Positions 24,562-28,492 of a stretch of 28,492 nucleotides of DNA are shown one piece after another. Each line of letters opens with the position of its first letter. Within the stretch, counting starts at the first letter, position 1. Made by a program: the position numbers and the translations under genes. Below the pieces are notes generated by a model that ran no database searches, had not been told where the DNA came from, and saw only the letters and a list, made by a program, of their open reading frames with translations. The stretch lies in contig CAXYYO010000043.1 of NCBI GenBank assembly GCA_964293305.1, positions 1 through 28,492 on the forward strand, given 5' to 3'. Origin of the DNA: CALAGJ01 sp964293305. GTDB lineage: Bacteria; Bacteroidota; Bacteroidia; Chitinophagales; Chitinophagaceae.

Positions 24562-25443
24562 ATGCTCAATCAATCCACGTACACATTAGTCAATCCGCAA
24601 AATGGACATCTAGCTTTTAAAATATTTGAATTTGAAGACAATAGCCATTTTGACCATTTGCAACGTCAGAATTATTATACGCTGATTTGGGTAAAAAAAG
24701 GAAATGGAAAACTGAAAGCTGATTTCAGTGAATACCATTTTGAAGCAAATAGTTTATTTGCATTTTCACCCTATCAGCCATATATGATTACCACAGAAAA
24801 TAGCATAAATGGCATTGCAATTAATTTTCATCCTGATTTTTTTTGCCTTTATAAACACCGCAAAGAAGTATCCTGTAATGGGGTTTTGTACAATAATATT
24901 TACAGCCCACCTTTCGTAAGTATTGATGAAATTGCTGCTACAACACTTGCAATGCTGTATACACAAATAAAGACAGAAATGCAGAATCCTGATTTAGCGC
25001 AATATGAATTGTTGGTATCATACTTAAAAATTTTTTTGATAACGGCCGCAAGATTAAAAACACAGCAACAACCGGAAGCTATCGCAATCTTAAAGGATCA
25101 GAAAGAGCCTTTCATATTGCAAAAGCTAAAAGATGCAATTGAAGATAATTTTAAAACAAAACATTCGCCTGTAGACTATGCTAATATGCTTTTTATAACA
25201 CCAAAAGCACTGGCAAAAATCACCAAATCGCATTTTAATAAAACGCTCAGCAGTTTAATAAATGAACGCATCATCATAGAAGCAAAAAGAGAATTATACC
25301 TCACCAATAAACCAGTAAAGGAAATTGCTTATGAATTGGGATATGATGATGAATATTATTTCAGCCGTTTCTTTAAAATAAATGCAGATGTATCGCCACA
25401 ATTGTATAGGGATACCGTGGGCTTTGCAAAGGCAATGGCTTAA
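24562..25443 (+). CDS. AraC-family transcriptional regulator
   Basis: 293 residues. The N-terminal half is a cupin-like sensor domain (IWVKKGNGKLKADF; FEANSLFAFSPYQPY). The C-terminal 100 residues carry two helix-turn-helix units (DYANMLFITPKALAKITKSHF and KEIAYELGYDDEYYFSRFFK), with the AraC signature ending VSPQLYR. It is the last gene of the thioredoxin-like/DUF1348 group and may control it. Its ligand is unknown. Downstream there is no strong terminator: a 5-bp hairpin with a T-tract at 25652-25675 is about 200 nt away. Confidence 0.94.
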   Translation: MLNQSTYTLVNPQNGHLAFKIFEFEDNSHFDHLQRQNYYTLIWVKKGNGKLKADFSEYHFEANSLFAFSPYQPYMITTENSINGIAINFHPDFFCLYKHRKEVSCNGVLYNNIYSPPFVSIDEIAATTLAMLYTQIKTEMQNPDLAQYELLVSYLKIFLITAARLKTQQQPEAIAILKDQKEPFILQKLKDAIEDNFKTKHSPVDYANMLFITPKALAKITKSHFNKTLSSLINERIIIEAKRELYLTNKPVKEIAYELGYDDEYYFSRFFKINADVSPQLYRDTVGFAKAMA

Positions 25444-25798
25444 CATATACGCACTGATTTGGGCATCACCTAAAGCCATAAATCGATTATCAGTTTATTA
25501 TTTTGGCAAACTTTCAATTGTGAAATCGAAGTATTTTATTAAACCCAGAGGATGTTGTTGATTTTTATTATAAAGTCAAATGCATAATTTGTATTCAATA
25601 AATATTTTTTAGATATTGCCGTAAATCAAATTAAGCACAGTGCCGCTTCTTCATGCTTTCTGCATGCATTTTTTATTCAAAGAGTATTCTGTGCTACTAC
25701 CAATAAAAGTATAGTTCATTTAAACATAATCATAAAGATTTGAACACGTATCTTTCACCCGCTCATGCATTGGCCGTAGGCCTAATAAGAAAAATAAT
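25444..25798. other. Intergenic stretch before comM
   Basis: 355 bp without a gene. A weak hairpin CATGC-TTTCT-GCATG followed by CATTTTTT (25652-25672) may be a terminator. A small inverted repeat GGCC-GTA-GGCC (25772-25782) lies 16 nt before the comM ATG. Otherwise I see nothing. Confidence 0.45.
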
Positions 25799-27346
25799 AT
25801 GCTGGTAAAAACCTTTGGTAGTGCTGTTTATGGGGTGGAAGCTATTACAATTACAATAGAAGTAAATGTAAGTGGTGGGGATTTGAAATACTATATTGTA
25901 GGCTTGCCGGACAATGCTGTAAAAGAAAGCTTACAACGTATAGAAAGTGCCATTAAAACAAATGACTACAATTTCCCTAGAACAAAAATCGTTATCAATC
26001 TTGCTCCTGCTGATATAAAAAAAAGCGGCTCTGCTTTTGATTTGCCCATGGCTATTGGTGTGTTAGGTGCCAATGGAGAATTAGAACAACCGGAGCGGCT
26101 TGCAGATTATGTGCTGATGGGAGAGCTGAGTTTAGATGGTACCATTCAACCTATAAAGGGTGCATTGCCCATTGCCATACAGGCTAGAAAAGAAGGTTTT
26201 AAAGGATTGATTGTACCCGAGCAAAATCAACACGAGGCAGGTATGGTCAATAACCTGGAAGTGTATGGAGTAAAACATATCAACGAGGTTATACAATTCT
26301 TTTCTTCTAATGGAAACCTAAAACCGACAGTGGTTAATACTAGGGAAGAATTTTTTACCAATCAGTATGAATTTGATATTGATTTTAATGATGTAAAGGG
26401 ACAGATAAATATTAAACGGGCAATGGAGATTGCCGCTGCTGGTGGGCACAATGCTATCTTGATTGGACCACCCGGTGCTGGTAAAACTATGCTGGCAAAA
26501 AGATTGCCTACCATACTGCCACCACTGAGTTTGCTGGAAGCTTTGGAAACAACTAAAATACATAGTGTAGCGGGCAAGCTCCCGGAAAATAGTTCTTTAG
26601 TGAGTAAAAGACCATTCAGATCTCCACACCACACCATTAGTGACGTGGCACTAGTAGGGGGGGGTGGCAATCCCCAACCGGGTGAAATATCCTTGGCACA
26701 TAATGGGGTTTTGTTTTTGGATGAGCTACCCGAATTTAAACGCACCGTATTGGAGGTCATGCGGCAGCCAATGGAAGAAAGAAGAGTAACCATCAGCCGG
26801 GCAAAACTGGCCATTGATTTTCCTGCAAATTTTATGTTGATTGCTTCCATGAACCCCTGCCCATGTGGCTTCTTTAATCATCCTGAAAAAGAATGTACCT
26901 GCCCACCGGGTGCCGTACAGAAATATCTTAATAAAATATCAGGGCCTTTACTTGACCGTATTGATCTTCATGTAGAGGTAACGCCTGTACCTTTTTCTGA
27001 GCTGAGTAGTACAGTGGTGGTGGGCGAAAATTCTGAAACCATAAGAGGGCGTGTTATAAAAGCAAGAGATATACAAACAAACAGGTATAAGGGCGTTGTA
27101 GGTATGTATGCCAATGCACAAATGAGTAGCAAACAACTCCGTGAAATATGTGTGCTTACAAGTGCAGGGGAGGCTCTGCTAAAAAAAGCAATGGAACGCT
27201 TGAATTTAAGTGCAAGGGCTTATGATCGGATTTTAAAAGTGAGCCGTACTATTGCTGACTTGGCCGGCAGTGAATCTATAAAGCCTGAACACTTGGCAGA
27301 AGCTATCCAATACCGTAGTCTGGACAGAGAGGGCTGGGCTGGATAA
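25799..27346 (+). CDS. comM: YifB/ComM family Mg-chelatase-like AAA+ ATPase
   Basis: 515 residues, full length. The N-terminal Lon-protease-like (ChlI) domain shows IVGLPDNAVKES, INLAPADIKKSGSAFDLP and LMGELSLDG (about 30-125). The AAA+ core has Walker A GPPGAGKTM near 222, GGGGNPQPGEISLAHNGVL, Walker B VLFLDELPEF near 304-313 and the sensor SMNPCPCG. A cysteine group (NPCPCGFFNHPEKECTCPPG, about 350-370) is typical. The C-terminal Mg-chelatase part ends RILKVSRTIADLAG..I...HLAEAIQYR. ComM relatives are hexameric helicases that promote branch migration of incoming DNA during natural transformation. An AlkA-type glycosylase gene follows 20 nt downstream. Confidence 0.96.
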   Translation: MLVKTFGSAVYGVEAITITIEVNVSGGDLKYYIVGLPDNAVKESLQRIESAIKTNDYNFPRTKIVINLAPADIKKSGSAFDLPMAIGVLGANGELEQPERLADYVLMGELSLDGTIQPIKGALPIAIQARKEGFKGLIVPEQNQHEAGMVNNLEVYGVKHINEVIQFFSSNGNLKPTVVNTREEFFTNQYEFDIDFNDVKGQINIKRAMEIAAAGGHNAILIGPPGAGKTMLAKRLPTILPPLSLLEALETTKIHSVAGKLPENSSLVSKRPFRSPHHTISDVALVGGGGNPQPGEISLAHNGVLFLDELPEFKRTVLEVMRQPMEERRVTISRAKLAIDFPANFMLIASMNPCPCGFFNHPEKECTCPPGAVQKYLNKISGPLLDRIDLHVEVTPVPFSELSSTVVVGENSETIRGRVIKARDIQTNRYKGVVGMYANAQMSSKQLREICVLTSAGEALLKKAMERLNLSARAYDRILKVSRTIADLAGSESIKPEHLAEAIQYRSLDREGWAG

Positions 27347-27366
27347 AAAATTAATTTTTGTTCGAG

Positions 27367-28002
27367 ATGATCTGTCAATTTAATAATGATTCCTTTATTG
27401 ATCTATGTGATGTGTTGGCTAAGCGGGACAATAATCTGAAATGGATAATTGATAAGTATGGCTACCCACCAATGTGGAAAAGGGATGAAAGTTTTGAAAC
27501 ACTTTTGCTGATTATACTGGAGCAGCAAGTATCCTTGGCATCTGCAAGGGCAGCATATAAAAAATTAGAAGATTTTATTGGTTTGATAACTCCTAAGAAA
27601 TTGCTGGCACTTACAGATGTTGAATTAAAAAATTGCTACTTCAGCAGACAAAAAATTGCATATACCAGACACTTGGCTACAAATATAGAAAAGGGCAAAT
27701 TGAATCTTTCTTCATTGCGATTATTACCTGATGATGCAGTACGTGCTACTTTGATGACCATAAAAGGAATTGGAAATTGGACTGCGGAGGTTTATATGAT
27801 GTTTGCTTTACAGCGATCCAATTGTTTTCCTAAAGGGGATATTGCTTTACAAAAAGCAATGCGTGAATTAAAGGGATTAGATAAGAATGTACCTATTGAA
27901 CAAATTGTACAACTTGAAGAAGAATGGGCTCCCTACAAAACTATTGGAGCATTTTTACTTTGGCATTTTTATTTGAGTAAAAGAGGTGACGTTCAACTTT
28001 AA
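27367..28002 (+). CDS. AlkA-type DNA-3-methyladenine glycosylase (HhH-GPD)
   Basis: 211 residues from ATG at 27367; an in-frame TTG at 27358 is less likely. The HhH-GPD fold is clear: FETLLLIILEQQVSLASA, the hairpin IKGIGNWTAEVYMMFAL and the catalytic Asp158 in CFPKGDIALQKAM. YKTIGAFLLWHFY matches the Pro-Trp/aromatic end seen in AlkA relatives. It lacks the E. coli AlkA N-terminal domain, as is usual for short AlkA/MAG proteins. It should excise alkylated purines. It sits 20 nt after comM and 21 nt before a small membrane protein, so they are probably co-transcribed. Confidence 0.93.
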   Translation: MICQFNNDSFIDLCDVLAKRDNNLKWIIDKYGYPPMWKRDESFETLLLIILEQQVSLASARAAYKKLEDFIGLITPKKLLALTDVELKNCYFSRQKIAYTRHLATNIEKGKLNLSSLRLLPDDAVRATLMTIKGIGNWTAEVYMMFALQRSNCFPKGDIALQKAMRELKGLDKNVPIEQIVQLEEEWAPYKTIGAFLLWHFYLSKRGDVQL

Positions 28003-28023
28003 AGAAACACAAATGACATCTAT

Positions 28024-28269
28024 ATGCGAAGGCTATTGAAAAATAAATTTAAAACCATTTTGGCCCCAATTGGGCTTTTAGTTGCTTCCTGTATAGTTGC
28101 GTTTTTATTTGAAGACTACTACCGTCAATTTGTGAGGAGTTTATTCAAGTTTTTCAATGGCGACAGGATTCAATTTGTTGGTAAAAACTTCCACTTATTT
28201 CCCAGCTACCGGTTTATTATTTCTTTTGGATTTTTCACTTTGTTATCATTTTTATTTTTAAGGCATTAA
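28024..28269 (+). CDS. Small two-helix membrane protein of unknown function
   Basis: 81 residues. A basic N-terminus (MRRLLKNKFKT) leads into a hydrophobic helix (about 13-30, ILAPIGLLVASCIVAFLF). A short basic-aromatic loop and a second hydrophobic helix (about 62-79, RFIISFGFFTLLSFLFL) follow. It starts 21 nt after the glycosylase stop and is likely read from the same message. The basic N-terminus favours an inner-membrane topology with N-terminus in. I do not recognise a family. Confidence 0.65.
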   Translation: MRRLLKNKFKTILAPIGLLVASCIVAFLFEDYYRQFVRSLFKFFNGDRIQFVGKNFHLFPSYRFIISFGFFTLLSFLFLRH

Positions 28270-28455
28270 TCCCGTTCAAACAGACTAAAAAGGATCTGTA
28301 TCAAATTTTTTGTTTGCTTTATTTCTACAATATTAATAGCAGCTCTAGATAGCCGTATAATGATAATTGAATGCACAGCTTGTGATGACGGTATTAGACG
28401 ATTAACATTTAACGAAATTTCTTATGACAATTATTTTATAGGCTTAGGTATTTAG
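28270..28455 (+). other. Open frame without a good start after the small membrane protein
   Basis: The frame of the preceding gene stays open for 61 codons after its TAA. It encodes a hydrophobic segment (about ICIKFFVCFISTILIAALD) and then IIECTACDDGIRRLTFNE with a CxxC pair. The only ATG is at 28360, which would give 31 residues starting after the hydrophobic part. It could be a gene with a lost or rare start codon, a decayed gene, or chance. The last 37 bases of the window show nothing else. Confidence 0.25.
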
Positions 28456-28492
28456 TTAGCAAAAGGTTACCAAGTGTAGAATACATACCAAT

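Noticed and set aside
25652..25675. Hairpin CATGC-TTTCT-GCATG with T-tract as terminator of the AraC gene
   Set aside because: Stem of only 5 bp and about 200 nt from the stop codon; kept only as a possibility in the intergenic entry.
26362..26850. 162-codon minus-strand frame inside comM
   Set aside because: Antisense of the Walker A/B region of comM, where codon constraints keep the opposite strand open.

Overview
The window looks like a chromosomal segment of a low-GC member of the Bacteroidetes, probably the Chitinophagales/Chitinophagaceae. This placement is inferred from gene content: a type IX secretion (T9SS) C-terminal sorting domain, paired VCBS/ASPIC lipoproteins, a TonB-dependent receptor with a CarboxypepD-reg-like N-terminus, a BatD protein, lipoproteins with KK/DD after the lipobox cysteine, and several upstream boxes of the Bacteroidetes TAnnTTTG type. 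No rRNA, tRNA, insertion sequence, integrase, phage module or CRISPR array was recognised.

Layout. 1-1385 (-): a secreted alpha/beta-hydrolase (esterase-like) gene running off the left edge. Its signal-peptide start is put out of frame by a run of ten G. 1386-1931: a non-coding stretch with two imperfect direct repeats of about 140 bp, each carrying a GC-rich hairpin. 1932-8618 (+): two tandem paralogous lipoproteins of about 1100 residues built from FG-GAP/VCBS repeats with an ASPIC/UnbV-like domain. 8628-9209 (-): guanylate kinase. 9301-12225 (-): a TonB-dependent receptor followed by a small lipoprotein, closed by a good terminator. 12416-15368 (-): polyphosphate kinase and an exopolyphosphatase-like protein with a 20-nt overlap. 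15587-16312 (+): a membrane-anchored double helix-hairpin-helix protein. 16697-19051 (-): a large T9SS-type surface protein with a 17-residue repeat array, a Peptidase_S74 self-cleaving chaperone domain and a sorting domain. Behind its start lies the broken 3' end of a relative (19238-19441). 19495-20646 (-): an orphan sensor histidine kinase. 20866-22257 (+): an isolated BatD-like protein. 22749-25443 (+): a small redox/stress-looking group (AhpD-like protein, single-cysteine thioredoxin-like protein, DUF1348/NTF2-like protein, AraC regulator). 25799-28269 (+): ComM/YifB ATPase, AlkA-type DNA glycosylase and a small membrane protein, followed by an open but startless frame.

How the genes may work together. 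Clear units are the polyphosphate pair, the receptor/lipoprotein pair, the VCBS pair and the ComM-glycosylase pair. The HhH protein and ComM both have DNA-uptake or recombination relatives, but they are not adjacent. Most other genes are ordinary single Bacteroidetes genes.

The least ordinary signals are the G10 tract in the esterase leader (phase variation or sequencing error), the self-cleaving S74 domain placed upstream of a T9SS sorting domain, the decayed sorting-domain copy next to it, and the paired hairpin repeats. I do not see a convincing wholly new multi-gene system.
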